Below, piece by piece: positions 44,501-53,512 of a stretch of DNA of 64,000 nucleotides (the first letter of the stretch is position 1; each line of letters starts with the position of its first letter). Below the pieces are notes generated by a model, which was not told the origin of the DNA, did not search any database, and worked only from the letters and a program-made list of their open reading frames with translations. This DNA is from Meghimatium bilineatum (taxonomy: Eukaryota; Mollusca; Gastropoda; Stylommatophora; Philomycidae), in contig CM067299.1 in the NCBI GenBank assembly GCA_034231615.1, positions 16,412,834-16,476,833 of the forward strand, given 5' to 3'. Made by a program: the position numbers and the translations under genes.

Positions 44501-47500
44501 AGATACTCATAAAATATTTTTCTTCCAGGTCATCAGTCAACCAGACCTTTATCCTATAAATAAATTGAAATTACCGCCATACCCTGGAAGCTGTAAACCA
44601 GGTCAGTATATACCAAGGAAATATTTTTTAAATTATATCCTCATTCATACCCTTACTATAAAAAGGTAATTTGCTCAAATAGGGCTCATTAGCCATCTAC
44701 TAACTATTATGCATGGTCATAATTCTAACTGAATTTTCAAAAGTCGATGTAAAAAAATGTGTGTGGTTGTGATGGGTGACAGACTATAAAAAGGTAATTT
44801 GCTCGAATAGGGCTCATTAGCCATCTACTAACTATTATGCATGGTCATAATTCTAACTGAATTTTCAAAAGTCGATGTAAAAAAATGTGTGTGGTTGTGA
44901 TGGGTGACACACTATAAAAAGGTAATTTGCTCGAATAGGGCTCATTAGCCATCTACTAACTATTATGCATGGTCATAATTCTAACTGAATTTTCAAAAGT
45001 GGATGTAAAAAAATGTGTGTGGTTGTGATGGGTGACACACTATAAAAAGGTAATTTGCTCGAATAAGGCTCATTAGCCATCTACTAACTATTATGCATGG
45101 TCATAATTCTAACTGAATTTTCAAAAGTGGATGTAAAAAAATGTGTGTGGTTGTGATGGGTGACACACTATAAAAAGGTAATTTGCTCGAATAAGGCTCA
45201 TTAGCCATCTACTAACTATTTTGCATGGTCATAATTCTAACTGAATTTTCAAAAGTGGATGTAAAAAAATGTGTGTGGTTGTGATGGGTGACACACTATA
45301 AAAAGGTAATTATTATAATATTTTAATGACATTGTTTCTTTTCATGTAGTTTCCATGAAATTTGGCATCCAGTGAATATAATGTTTGTTGCCTGAGGAAA
45401 GGGCATTTGTTTTTATGATTCTCAGGTGATATTATTACGGTAACTGTTGATTGCAATATATCTATCTATACGCTGTGGCCCTTGTTTGCCTCTCTGTGTC
45501 AGGGATGGAAGAGTTCTCTGGAGATGGCCTTCTTGTGTGCTGTTTGTAAGCTTGTTCCTGTGGCTTCTTTGATTTCTGTGATCCATCTTTTATATGGTCT
45601 GCCTCTGGCTTTATAGCCGTTATGTCTATTTTGTGTCATGGCCATCCATGGCATGCTATCTGTTGGTAATCTGGAAGTGTGGGAAAACCACTTGATCTGT
45701 TGTCTTTTGATGTGTTCCAATACTGGTATTGTTTTGGTTATCTGTCTGATGTTATCGTGTCTAATTCTATCTCTTAATGACACTCCAGATATTCTTCGTA
45801 GACATGTCATTTCTGCTGGTTCAGATATTGGAGTTATGGGGATGAAAATTTAGAACAAGTTTAATTTTATCAGAAGAGGAAGTACCATGATTATTAGTCA
45901 AGGTATCATGATGAGAGAATTTACTAACTCACAGCCAAAAATGAAAGGACACTGTCAGGGTATGAGTCTGTATGAGAGAAAGAAATCAATCATCTCATAG
46001 GATTTGTCAAGAAAGTTGTCATCATAATTTTGCCGTCGTCACGTAGTGGGGATGACAACTTTCTGTGGTGAAGATAGCAATACACACAGCAGCAAACAAG
46101 TAAAGCATGCTTGATCCAGCAAACAAGTCAAGCATGCTTGACCCAGCACACAAGTAAAGCATGCTTGATCCAGCAAACAAGTCAAGCATGCTTGATCCAG
46201 CAAACAAGTCAAGCATGCTTGATCTAGCAAACAAGTCAAGCATGCTTGACTGTGGTTAGCTTTGATGTTTATTACCAGCATGACTACAAGAACCAGTTCT
46301 CTCCTACAGCTGGCTTACTACTAGTGATATTGTTAAAGATAAGCACTGAGTGTATCAGTTTCAACAGTCGGTCGGATGTGCTGAACCATTGGCGCAAATA
46401 AAATGGTAAAATATCGCATTTCCATTCTCTGGACTACATCCTGCAGGAAATTTTGTACTAACAATCTGCCATAAGAGAGATGCAGTGGAAGTTTTAGAAC
46501 AAACAGTGGAAAAAACAGGAACAAATGTTAAACATTAAAAATATGCAGCTATACTGCAACAAGTATACCTGTACCATTATCTTGGACACATAATCACAAA
46601 TGATTTCTGATGTGAAACAGAAGTTAAAGGGATAATAGGAATGGCTAAAAGTACTTTTAATGACGTGAGAAGAAACATCAACATTGAAACAAATAACAAA
46701 CTAAAAATAAGAACTATACCATGTTAAATCTATTATACAGTAATGTATGGCTGAGAAATGTGGATAATGAACTGCCAGAAGATAGAATTCATGCATTTGA
46801 GATGTTGATATATACAGGTAAAAGAATGGAGATAACTTCATGGAAGGAGGGTAAAACAAAGATGTTCTGACAGCACTGTGTATGAAAAAAGATCTATTAA
46901 AGGAAATAAAAAACAAACACATACAATATTTTGGATATATTAGAAAACATGACAACAACTTGTTGACCTTTCTTGAAGGTAGAGTTGAGGTGCAGAGATC
47001 AATAGGTAGGCAGAGATACAAGTGGGAAGGAAACATCATGAGATGTACAGGATGCAGTCTAGCAGAGTGAACTACCAAGGCAAGAGGCAGAAGGTGTTGT
47101 AGGTTTGTTGCAGCCAGCCTTTGATGTGGAGACAACTGAGTGAATTATGGCAGATGTGGATACACTAGAAATTGATGAAGATGAGGCTGTAAGAGACAAT
47201 TTTTTTCATGTTTAGAGAGTGATATAAATAGAAATGACCAAAGAAGAGAGAAGAGAGTGCTTTCTTTCTGGAAAGATCTAACATAGGTAAAGTTACCACA
47301 TAGCATTTATTAATGCCATAGTGATGTGAGATGTTAGTGATCTCACATTTCAGTGGCTCTGCTATATGAGGACAGTAGCCATCTGCTCTCACAGTTTTTT
47401 ACTTCCTGGATTACCAGTACCCAATTACGGCTGGGTCAACCTGGGAGCTATTGTGATCTTGTAAATATTTTCACCTCAACTGGGAAGTGAACCCAGGACC

Positions 47501-49120
47501 ACTTATATGCGAATTTAGTTCGCTGCACAGTCCCCTGATAGATATAAAGTACACACAACCAACAATTCACCCAGTATGCTGAGCTTATACACCCTTAGAT
47601 GGTTGATAGATCAGCAAGTAGGGCATATCACCACTGCTGTAAGGCTGGCTCCTAATCAAGATTTATCATTACATTTTACTTTCCATAAGAAGTATATGGC
47701 TATCTCTAGTTTCTCCAACAGGAAGGTTTCAAACATACAGAGGAATCCCTATAAATAACCAAACTGTCATTGGATATCGGACAAAGTGATAGCTTATAAA
47801 AAGACACAATTCCTCAATAGCGCATCCTCTTATAACAAATTTCCCTATTTAACAACACTTTCTAAAATCACTAATTATATTTAATCTCTTTAATCTGGGT
47901 CATGTTTATCGCCTGACATGACTGCTCCTCCAGTCAACCCAGCTGTAAATGGGTACCTGATGCATGAGTTAAGAGGAGGTAAAGATAGCAAGGAAGTGAA
48001 CTTGACACCCCTTCTAATAGTTGCTGCATCTTAGTACATGAAGATTTATTTTCATCTCTGATGGCAGGTTGCTGCCATGAGACCTACCTTTACCTTTTTC
48101 AATAACAAATTTCCCTAATTAACACTTTCTAAAATCCCAAATTATGTTTTGTCTTTATTGTTTGCAATGTATATAGTGAATTTCTGTTAGTATTTACACA
48201 CATATTTTGTCAGTCCGGACCAAGTTATAACAGGATTTGACTGTTTATACTCTTTTGGTCTCTGTAATAGTTTATTTTCAATTATAACATTGTACAGCCC
48301 TCCATAGTTACCTTTCACTGTATTGGTAGCATATCCTATCCAGGACGTAGCTATCAACCCAGCATTTGTTGGCTGTGGTGATTTTCTAGGCAATATAAAT
48401 ACATTCAGTAGGTTGCCATTGCTTTCTGAACGGTCGGGATGCACAATTGCCTGTGGTGAGGATCGAACTCGGTACTTTTGCCGTCACAGACGCGCTCTGT
48501 ACCACTTCGCCACAGAGCCGGACAACATACTGCTTTCACTGTATACTTTGTAATTATTCTTTATTATTGTCTCCCAAATAACAATCAATAAAAGGTAATA
48601 CTGCTAGTAAAACTGTATGAAAATAGTACTTAGCAGTATGTGGGAAACAGGTAATGAAGTTTTACTGAACAATGACTAACATGCTATCACTGTTAGATGC
48701 TTACGTGAAATAATACACAGAAAACAAAACACAGGACATAATCATACAAATAACAATATACATGACATGTCTCCCAAATATGGAAGGGAATGTTTTTCAT
48801 TAAACCAGATCTAAGATTAATTTTATTACTTGTTTTATACAAAGTTTATTTTTTCCCCTTCTCTTTACTTTAAAATAATAGAGAATTATCCAGAAACACA
48901 TGTTCCACATGAGTCAACTACATTTTCTGACCATGATACAAGTTTGCCGCCACCATATTCTGAATGTTCATGGGAGCCTCCCAGACTGTCCTTACCACTT
49001 GTTCTGAATGACATTTCTTCTTGTGATATACCAACCCATGAAGGACAGTCAGAACATCTAGCAGTACAATCTTCCCAAGAAGCAAACATTACAGTTAACA
49101 GCACTAGTGGCAGCCAGTGA
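38427..49120 (+). CDS. VOPP1/WBP1-family membrane protein, 3' part of gene (four exons)
   Basis: Four exons (38427-38537, 40521-40773, 44529-44601, 48882-49120) splice with matching phases (2-2, 0-0, 1-1) into one frame ending at TGA 49118-49120. Ectodomain end: CYSPYKCCETKRGCC, later QIWNMWYF. Membrane segment: WYFWFLIVFMMMSC, then FGGCGYYRRRR as stop-transfer. Tail: FNLFAYNGPGIDLPYP, PPPPYAEV (PPxY), KLPPYPG (LPxY), SLPPPYSE (PPxY). VOPP1 and WBP1/WBP1L proteins share the Cys-rich ectodomain, the W.FWFL membrane entry, the Cys-rich basic juxtamembrane stretch and PPxY motifs that bind WW domains (WWOX and NEDD4-type ligases are known partners). Vesicular or endolysosomal location is inferred from the family. 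The signal peptide and first cysteines must lie on upstream exons that I did not find. Introns carry many repeats but none breaks an exon. Family assignment is firm on motifs. Whether it is VOPP1 or WBP1 proper is open, with the membrane motif favouring VOPP1. Confidence 0.8.
38575..38830 (+). pseudogene. RNase H domain of a LINE, in the first intron
   Basis: Reads QAILEASKALKEQRLKGANI, VFLCDCMSVLQTIQNEPKDL, then KVVLQWIPAHCGIAANEA, the RNase H pattern (D.MS.L, QWIPAHCGI.GNE.AD). The frame is open for about 75 codons and ends where the AD motif should be. The same strand has a possible later piece of the element at 39575-39760. Confidence 0.75.
38886..39040 (-). repeat. Diverged SINE-A-like segment
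   Basis: ttgttaggatgtacactagt, gtgttgtttcatggtttaca gctt resemble the SINE-A complement but with many changes. Confidence 0.45.
39094..39371 (+). mobile_element. SINE-A with 14-bp target-site duplication
   Basis: 278 bp from gcccgtgtgttgccggggcc to gcagaagaagaaga. The flanks atttgttgcgtctt (39080-39093) and atttgttgcatctt (39372-39385) differ at one base. Confidence 0.92.
39575..39760 (+). pseudogene. LINE segment after RNase H
   Basis: Reads MLTQQLPNVDTALIPTTEHF, LIDCTFLSTARKKVS, the TxEHLLxxC...R pattern found after RNase H in such LINEs. Probably the continuation of 38575-38830. Confidence 0.6.
39795..40260 (-). pseudogene. LINE 3' end (zinc-finger LINE family)
   Basis: The complement matches 32930-33300 base by base in long stretches (gaagaacttgcacaaa, gtagctagaaagtcacgaat agac, tttcaaagtggatgtaacaa). 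Frames are degraded and the zinc-finger region has stops. Confidence 0.75.
40423..40561 (+). repeat. 69/70-bp tandem duplication of a splice acceptor and exon start
   Basis: gtgacagt(t)ttattatttttctgtaacag followed by gtttcttatt.tgtttatgat and gatgtcatg.t.tggtggat occurs twice (40423-40492 and 40493-40561). Both copies contain polypyrimidine tract, CAG and the start of the membrane-spanning exon. The spacing between the two acceptors is 69 bp. Confidence 0.95.
40521..40773 (+). CDS. VOPP1/WBP1-like exon: membrane segment and PPxY tail
   Basis: Acceptor ttattatttttctgtaacag ends at 40520; donor GAG|GTAAAT at 40774. It encodes FLIVFMMMSCFGGCGYYRRR, then SEIIERSERRSSRNRERS, HFNLFAYNGPGIDLPYPVS and NLPPPPYAE. 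If the upstream acceptor (exon start 40452) is used instead, 23 extra residues starting FLILFMMMSCCGGCDS are inserted in frame, giving a second hydrophobic segment. Confidence 0.85.
40774..41100. other. Intron sequence, no feature
   Basis: Only C-rich and G-rich short runs. Confidence 0.4.
41101..41193 (+). mobile_element. SINE-A, 5'-truncated
   Basis: acacaatgcattctgttctc, cggactacatcctgctaatc and gttgaagaagaagaaa. Confidence 0.75.
41213..41487. repeat. 30-bp tandem repeat, nine near-identical copies
   Basis: The unit gataatatttacacaacaca tcctgacatc is virtually perfect across nine copies. There are no spacers, so it is not a CRISPR. 30 being divisible by three opens long Cys-rich minus-strand frames, which are artefacts. 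Confidence 0.97.
41680..41830 (+). mobile_element. SINE-B-like, strongly diverged
   Basis: gggagctacatcctggcatt, gaaaatctagcaagact and aatgcagaagaagaagaagt keep the SINE-B order. 41831-42246 has no gene. Confidence 0.45.
42247..42522 (+). mobile_element. SINE-A copy
   Basis: From gcccatgtattgcagaggtc to tgcaggagtttgagaatgaa gaaga. A small internal duplication (tgtttactgtttac) is present. Confidence 0.85.
42523..43786. other. Intron sequence with a SINE-A-like relic
   Basis: A G homopolymer at 42656-42669. At 43170-43325 a diverged SINE-A 3' half (gctgaaatcagatgtgttgg, ctgtaaattagtagcacagc). Nothing else. Confidence 0.45.
43787..44008. repeat. 74-bp tandem repeat, three copies
   Basis: gttcacctatctgcaataat at 43787, 43861 and 43935; the copies are almost identical. 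Confidence 0.95.
44118..44203 (-). mobile_element. SINE-A 5'-part fragment
   Basis: Complement of the SINE-A 5' module only (cttagtcaccccctacgaca tgtctggaaag, ctattctttgcactc). 44204-44528 has nothing else. Confidence 0.6.
44529..44601 (+). CDS. VOPP1/WBP1-like exon: LPxY segment
   Basis: Acceptor atatttttcttccag ends at 44528; donor CAG|GTCAGT at 44602. Phase 0 in, one base out. It encodes VISQPDLYPINKLKLPPYPG and SCKP. The last G joins AG of the next exon to Glu. Confidence 0.8.
44657..45309 (+). repeat. 128-bp satellite derived from a LINE 3' tail, five units
   Basis: tataaaaaggtaatttgctc starts units at 44657, 44785, 44913, 45041 and 45169, with a partial unit at 45297. Each contains atagggctcattagccatct act, ctaactgaattttcaaaagt and gatgtaaaaaaatg. 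These align to the zinc-finger LINE 3' end at 33200-33290. Confidence 0.95.
45480..45850 (-). pseudogene. LINE-M C-terminus, best copy
   Basis: A 103-codon open frame: MTCLRRISGVSLRDRIRHDN, HIKRQQIKWFSHTSRLP, GYKARGRPYKRWITEIKEAT and SRELFHP. It is a clean 3' end of a LINE ORF without the RT. 45310-45479 shows nothing. Confidence 0.75.
46085..46255. repeat. 27-bp tandem repeat containing a 14-bp palindrome
   Basis: Six copies of agcaaacaagtcaagcatgc ttgatcc. Most units include the perfect palindrome tcaagcatgcttga. Confidence 0.95.
46370..46515 (+). mobile_element. SINE-B copy, diverged
   Basis: ggatgtgctgaaccattggc, gcaaataaaatggtaaa, ctctggactacatcctgcag. Confidence 0.7.
46556..47140 (+). 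pseudogene. LINE-D/C, post-RT to 3' end, uninterrupted copy
   Basis: The nucleotides follow 28503-28846 and then 29121-29420 without the SINE. A 62-codon frame at 46882-47070 reads LLKEIKNKHIQYFGYIRKHD and GRQRYKWEGNIMRCTGCSLA. Stops are present elsewhere. Confidence 0.7.
47210..47700 (+). repeat. Repeat O split by an insertion
   Basis: 47210-47290 and 47565-47700 correspond to adjacent parts of 33301-33560. The 270 bp between them holds tRNA-like SINE P. Confidence 0.55.
47395..47540 (-). mobile_element. tRNA-derived SINE P
   Basis: The minus strand reads gtggtcctgggttcacttcc, a B-box-like segment, and then a core gctcccaggttgacccagcc gtaattgggtac. The same core occurs at 47928-47965 on the plus strand. 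Confidence 0.5.
47805..48243. mobile_element. Two MITE-E pieces around a SINE-P piece
   Basis: 47805-47883 (cctcaatagcgcatcctctt ataacaaatttccc) and 48101-48243 (aataacaaatttccctaatt to aacaggatttgactg) overlap in content, so they are two partial copies or one copy with a duplication. 47890-48100 between them carries the SINE-P core ctccagtcaacccagctgta aatgggtacc. Confidence 0.6.
48315..48522 (-). mobile_element. SINE-H, tRNA-derived, with pol III A and B boxes
   Basis: On the minus strand the element starts ccggctctgtggcgaagtgg tacagagcgcg, with A box tggcgaagtgg (48502-48512) and B box gagttcgatcctc (48458-48470) at normal tRNA spacing. A non-tRNA body follows (caattgtgcatcccgaccgt tc to gctgggttgatagctacgtc). 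A second degenerate copy lies at 34738-34960. Confidence 0.75.
48590..48780 (-). repeat. Repeat G, second copy
   Basis: Complement of 2097-2262 (caggtaatgaagttttactg, aataatacacag, aaacacaggacataatcata). Confidence 0.6.
48882..49120 (+). CDS. VOPP1/WBP1-like last coding exon
   Basis: A pyrimidine-rich tract (ttttttccccttctctttac) and aataatag precede 48882. Two bases complete Glu, then NYPETHVPHESTTFSDHDTS, LPPPYSECSWEPPRLSLPL, and the end TVNSTSGSQ with TGA at 49118-49120. LPPPYSE is a PPxY WW-binding motif. The tail beyond it is Ser/Glu-rich and longer than in vertebrate VOPP1, where the last PPxY is near the C-terminus. Confidence 0.8.
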
Positions 49121-49249
49121 AGGGGATGCAATATAAGTTGTGATGTTCACATTTTGTAAGCAATGTATTATTTTGTCTAAAATATATTCATTCTTAGTTC
49201 TACCTTTAACTAATTGTAGTAGGTTCAAGCGGCCTTTTTTACCAGCAGC

Positions 49250-49950
49250 AATTCTTACACTGTCAGTTGTTATTATGGAAGACTTGTCAGTTGTTATTAT
49301 GGAAAAATGTCAGTTATTATGGAAGACTGTCAGTTATTATGGAATATTGTCAGTTATTATTATGGAAGACAGTCAGTTGTTATTGTGGAATAATGTCACT
49401 TATTATAGAAGACTTGGTTGTTATTATGGAATAATATCAAGTTGCTATTATGGAGAACTGTCAGTTTTTTTATGGAATAATGTCAGCTGTTTTTATTGAA
49501 GACTGTCATTTGTTATTATGGAATAATGTCAGTTATTATGGAAGACTGTCAGTTATTATGGAATAATGTCCTTTTTTTTTCTGGAAGACTCATTTGTAAC
49601 TCATTCTGGAAGACTCATTCTGGAAGACTCATGGAATAATGTCAGTTATTATGGAAGATGGCCAGTAGTTATTATGGAATAATGTCAGTTATTATGGAAG
49701 ACTGTCAGTTGTTATTGTGAAATAATGTCAGTTATTATGGAATCTATCTATTCGCTGAAACCCTTTGTTGCCTTTCAGTGTCAGGGGTAGAAGAGTTTTC
49801 TGGAGACGGCCCTCTTATGTGCTGAGTATATTGTGGAATTTGTCGCCTCTTTTATTATGGAATAATGTCAGTTATTATGGAAGACTGTCAGTTATTATTA
49901 TGGAATAATGTCAGTTATTAGAGAAGACTATCATTTGTTATTATGGTTAG
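49250..49950. repeat. Degenerate minisatellite (about 20/40 bp) with an inserted LINE-M tail
   Basis: Variants of tcagttattatggaataatg and tcagttattatggaagactg alternate. At 49741-49855 a LINE-M 3' segment (gtgtcaggggtagaagagtt ttctggagac) interrupts them. It lies in or just after the 3' UTR of the VOPP1/WBP1-like gene. Confidence 0.9.
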
Positions 49951-49964
49951 TAGTGAAATTACAC

Positions 49965-50250
49965 CAGTGTGTTGCTAGGATCTGATAGGAGAGCAAAGAA
50001 TAGCAATATTGTTACCTACCATGCATGTTGTTAGAGGCAACAAAGGAGATTTGATTGTGGGGTAGTTTATCCCACCTTACAGAATGTCAAGTGATCTAAA
50101 ATATCATGCTGAAGTTGGATGTGTTTGAGCAGAGATGTGCATATATCGCAGCAATGATGTAAACCATACTGTGACACATTCTATTGTTCAAATTACACCC
50201 TGATAATTGATGGGAGTTTGAACGAACACAGAGGAAGAACATATTGAAAT
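49965..50250 (+). mobile_element. SINE-A, old copy
   Basis: Whole-length but diverged (ccagtgtgttgctaggatct, gcaaagaatagcaatattg, ggagtttgaacgaacacaga). Confidence 0.7.
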
Positions 50251-50605
50251 GTCTGCATCAAATAAAAGTAATTTAGGTATGATATTGATCAGGTTAGAGA
50301 TCACGTAGATGGAATCTTTATGTCTCATGTAAAATATTTTTAGTGTAAACTGTGCCTTTAAAATGTATATACTTTGTTAGAATGACTGGCATAGTGCAAA
50401 GTCGTGTTTTATTTTCTTTTTATATGCTTCTGTTTGACCATCATTGTTTAACATCTTACTAACCAATGATGCAGATCGTACTTACTTATCTCCCATTACC
50501 ATGTGTGTCTCAGAGTTATTTCTATCCTACATATTATAATTCCATGTGTGAATTTACATTACTTTCTATGTATCTCAAAAAAATCACTGTATCCCATATC
50601 ATGAT

Positions 50606-50675
50606 ATATTAGATATATATCATAACGCTCCCATGCCAAGAGATATATATCATAACACTCCCATGCCATGAGCTA
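50606..50675. repeat. Two-copy repeat around 29 bp
   Basis: gatatatatcataacgctcc catgccaaga and gatatatatcataacactcc catgccatga. Confidence 0.8.
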
Positions 50676-50757
50676 TATAGTAATACTATTGCTACAGTAG
50701 CTGCATATCTGAAGAAATAAAGCAGTTTTGATGATCATTGAAGTTGGTTACCAAGAC

Positions 50758-51036
50758 GCCCGTGTATTGCCGGGGCCCGAAAGGGGAGCAAAGAATAGCA
50801 ACACTGTTTACCTTCCACGCATGTCATAAAAGGCGACTAAGGAGGTTATGGGATGGAGTTGGCTGTCCCATCCCATATAGGGTCAGCGACCCAAAGCTAT
50901 GCTGAAGTCGGATGTGTCAGGCCGAAAGGCACAGATATCGCAGCAATGCTGTAAACCATGACACTACGCATACCGTTCTCCGGATTACATCCTGCTAATC
51001 TGCAGGAGTTTGAGAACGAACGCACAAGAAGAAGAA
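50758..51036 (+). mobile_element. SINE-A with 11-bp target-site duplication
   Basis: 279 bp from gcccgtgtattgccggggcc to acaagaagaagaa. Flanks ggttaccaaga (50746-50756) and ggctaccaaga (51037-51047). 51048-51515 is AT-rich and empty. Confidence 0.92.
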
Positions 51037-51527
51037 GGCTACCAAGAGTGTATAGTGAAAATTTGAATAACCACTGGATTTAGTTAGTAAAGTATTAAAA
51101 ATAAAGAATAACTCAAGATTGGCTTGTACAAAAGTTCGGAATGATTTCTTATGTATGTTTTACAATATATTTGTGACATAAAATTATTTGACATAAACAT
51201 TGCTGAAATGTTAACCACTATGAATAGACAAAAATTTCTCATATTTTGTACGTTACTCTTTTATATTTAGAATTTTTTAATGTAAACACCTGCTTAAATA
51301 TTAGACAGTTTTCACCAAGAAAGGTAAATTATTATTTGAATGTTGGATGTTTTTGGATTGTATTATTAGAGGTTTACATTTTTTATTTGTGTTTTTTTAA
51401 ACAAAATATAAGGGATATATATGATATGCTAACAATTACAGTTTATTTTTGAAGATTTGAAGTGTATATTTTTTTATATATTAACAATTTTAGGTTGTTT
51501 GTTAAGCATTATTTCAATTGTATGTTT

Positions 51528-51678
51528 CTTCTTCTTCAGTATTCATTCTCAATCTCCTGCTGGATATCCCTTGTAGCAGGACATACTAGATTTCCAGCAG
51601 GATGTAGTCCTGAGAATGGAAATGCGGTGTGTTGCTGTTTTATTTGCGCCAATGGCCCAACACATCTGTCTTCAGCTG
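51528..51678 (-). mobile_element. SINE-B with 12-bp target-site duplication
   Basis: 151 bp from cttcttcttcagtattcatt to acacatctgtcttcagctg. aattgtatgttt flanks both sides (51516-51527 and 51679-51690). Confidence 0.92.
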
Positions 51679-51959
51679 AATTGTATGTTTGATATGCTAG
51701 CAATTTATGCTTGTTTTGAAAGTTTGAGTGACCTATATTTTCTATTGAAACATTTTCTGTTGGAACATTATCAATGTTTTAAATGTAAATAAATTCCTAG
51801 CATCTGGTTTTTTTAATGTTCCATTACTTAGTTCAGTGATTCATGCACTCGCTTTCTAATGATCGAAGGTTAAATTTCCATTTCAACTGAACAGAACTTC
51901 TCTGATAGAGTAAGAGGAAGGATGTAGCTGAACAGAGAGGAGATTACCAGGTATGTGAC

Positions 51960-52435
51960 AACAACCTCCAGTATGAGAATGGAGGTGGAGACAGTTACAG
52001 CAATCTTACAGTGGCTCTCGGAAATCACACTAAACAGGGTTGTCATTGTGTTTGACTCTCAGTCGTTGCTTTGGAAGTTCCAAAGCTGGATAGCTGCACC
52101 ATAAATGGGCAGCATACGTAGATACCCCTGCCCTTCAGGAACTTGTATGGATCTACTGTCCAGGTCAAGCTGGTGTTCGCAGAAATGAGTGAGCTGACAT
52201 GCTGACTACACGAGAACCTGTGGTGGGCACTTTCAATATGGACAAAGATGAGATCTTGAATTAAATACTAGATCACCTGTCAAAGAATCTAATTTCACTG
52301 GATTAATAATTATTACAGAGACAGGGAATTTAGCATCAATCGTGGGACAAGCAGAGAGAGGCGATAGAGGTCGAATTTGCTACCATCTGCTAAAAGAGAC
52401 TAAGTATCTATGGGTTTACCCAGAGTTTCAATAAT
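51960..52435 (+). pseudogene. RNase H remnant of a LINE
   Basis: Reads VVIVFDSQSLLWKFQSW, TPALQELVWIYCPGQAGVRR and NE, stop, ADMLTT, i.e. the D.QS.L and PGHAGVxGNExADxLA motifs of RNase H, then YGFTQSF further on. 51691-51959 has no feature. Confidence 0.65.
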
Positions 52436-52765
52436 GTCAGCACTTAAATATTTGAACCATTAAAAAATAATGGTTGTGGTTTAGGTAATTTGTTTGTTTT
52501 ACTTATGTACTTGTCGTAATCATATTTTGTAACATTATGTAGTGTTTTTTTTAAATCATTTTTTAAAATTGTATCCTAAATTAGACTCAGCTTTATATTA
52601 TTTGATAATATAAAGTGTTATTGATATTGAGTTTCAGTGATATTTTATCTCATTTTATATTGTATATATTTATTTGAGATGTAGAATTATGTACTTCCAT
52701 CATGTCATTTTGCATTCTTCTACATATTTATTATTATTTTACAAAATAAAATCCAGTCATTATAC

Positions 52766-52905
52766 AGTTAAATTCCATTATAACATCTTTAGTAACAGAA
52801 ATTCGTTATATACAGTAATAAATAATAAAGAATAATAAAAATATACTAATTTTGAATTGTTGTTAAATAAAGAAATTAGTTATAAATGTATACACTATAG
52901 AAGGA
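52766..52905. mobile_element. MITE-E, partial
   Basis: From cagttaaattccattataac through attcgttatatacagta to atgtatacactatagaagga. 52436-52765 in front is AT-rich without features. Confidence 0.65.
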
Positions 52906-53039
52906 TTTATATATCCTTATATATATATATATATTACACTATATTCTTAATCATTTTTGGAATTTGCTTTGTGTTGATTAAAGCCATTTCAAACTGTAAA
53001 ATTGGCACAATATTACAAAAACTTGTAAAAAGTGTCTGC

Positions 53040-53194
53040 CGAAGATGGATGTGTCAGGCCATTGATGTAAATCAAATGGCGACACATCACATTTTCATTC
53101 TCTGGGTTATATCCTGCTGGAAATTAAATAGGACAGTGGACCAGCTACAAGAGATGTCTAGCTGGAGTTTGAGAATGAACATTGAAGAAGAAGT
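53040..53194 (+). mobile_element. SINE-B copy
   Basis: cgaagatggatgtgtcaggc cattg to gagtttgagaatgaacattg aagaagaa. Confidence 0.8.
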
Positions 53195-53339
53195 AAGAAG
53201 TGCTGGTCTAGTCAGCAAAAGAAAAAGTCACTAAAAATGTGATGAAAATGAAGGAATTCAACACAAAAATGGATGAATGACTTTTTTAAAGCATAAACAC
53301 ATAAACACCCTCGCCCTTTTTTTAAAATGAAGACATATC

Positions 53340-53512
53340 GTGGGTGTCACATGGATTTATTGCAGTTGGCATGCTGACATTCATGCCAATGAGAGAGCAA
53401 ATAGACTTATGTCACATGACTTAATGAGGTAAATAGACTTATGTCAAATGACTTAATGAGGCAAATAGACATGTCAAATGACTTAATGAGGCAAATATAC
53501 ATATGTCAAATG
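53340..53512 (+). repeat. VNTR grown out of an RNase H remnant
   Basis: 53345-53425 reads TWIYCSWHADIHANERANRL, a mutated PGHAGVxGNERADRL motif. From about 53399 the end of this segment (gacttaatgaggcaaatag, acttatgtcaaat) is repeated three to four times with 28-34 bp spacing. Confidence 0.65.

Noticed and set aside
48447-48522. A functional tRNA gene on the minus strand
   Set aside because: Good A and B boxes but no proper acceptor stem or anticodon arm, and a SINE body follows; it is a SINE head.
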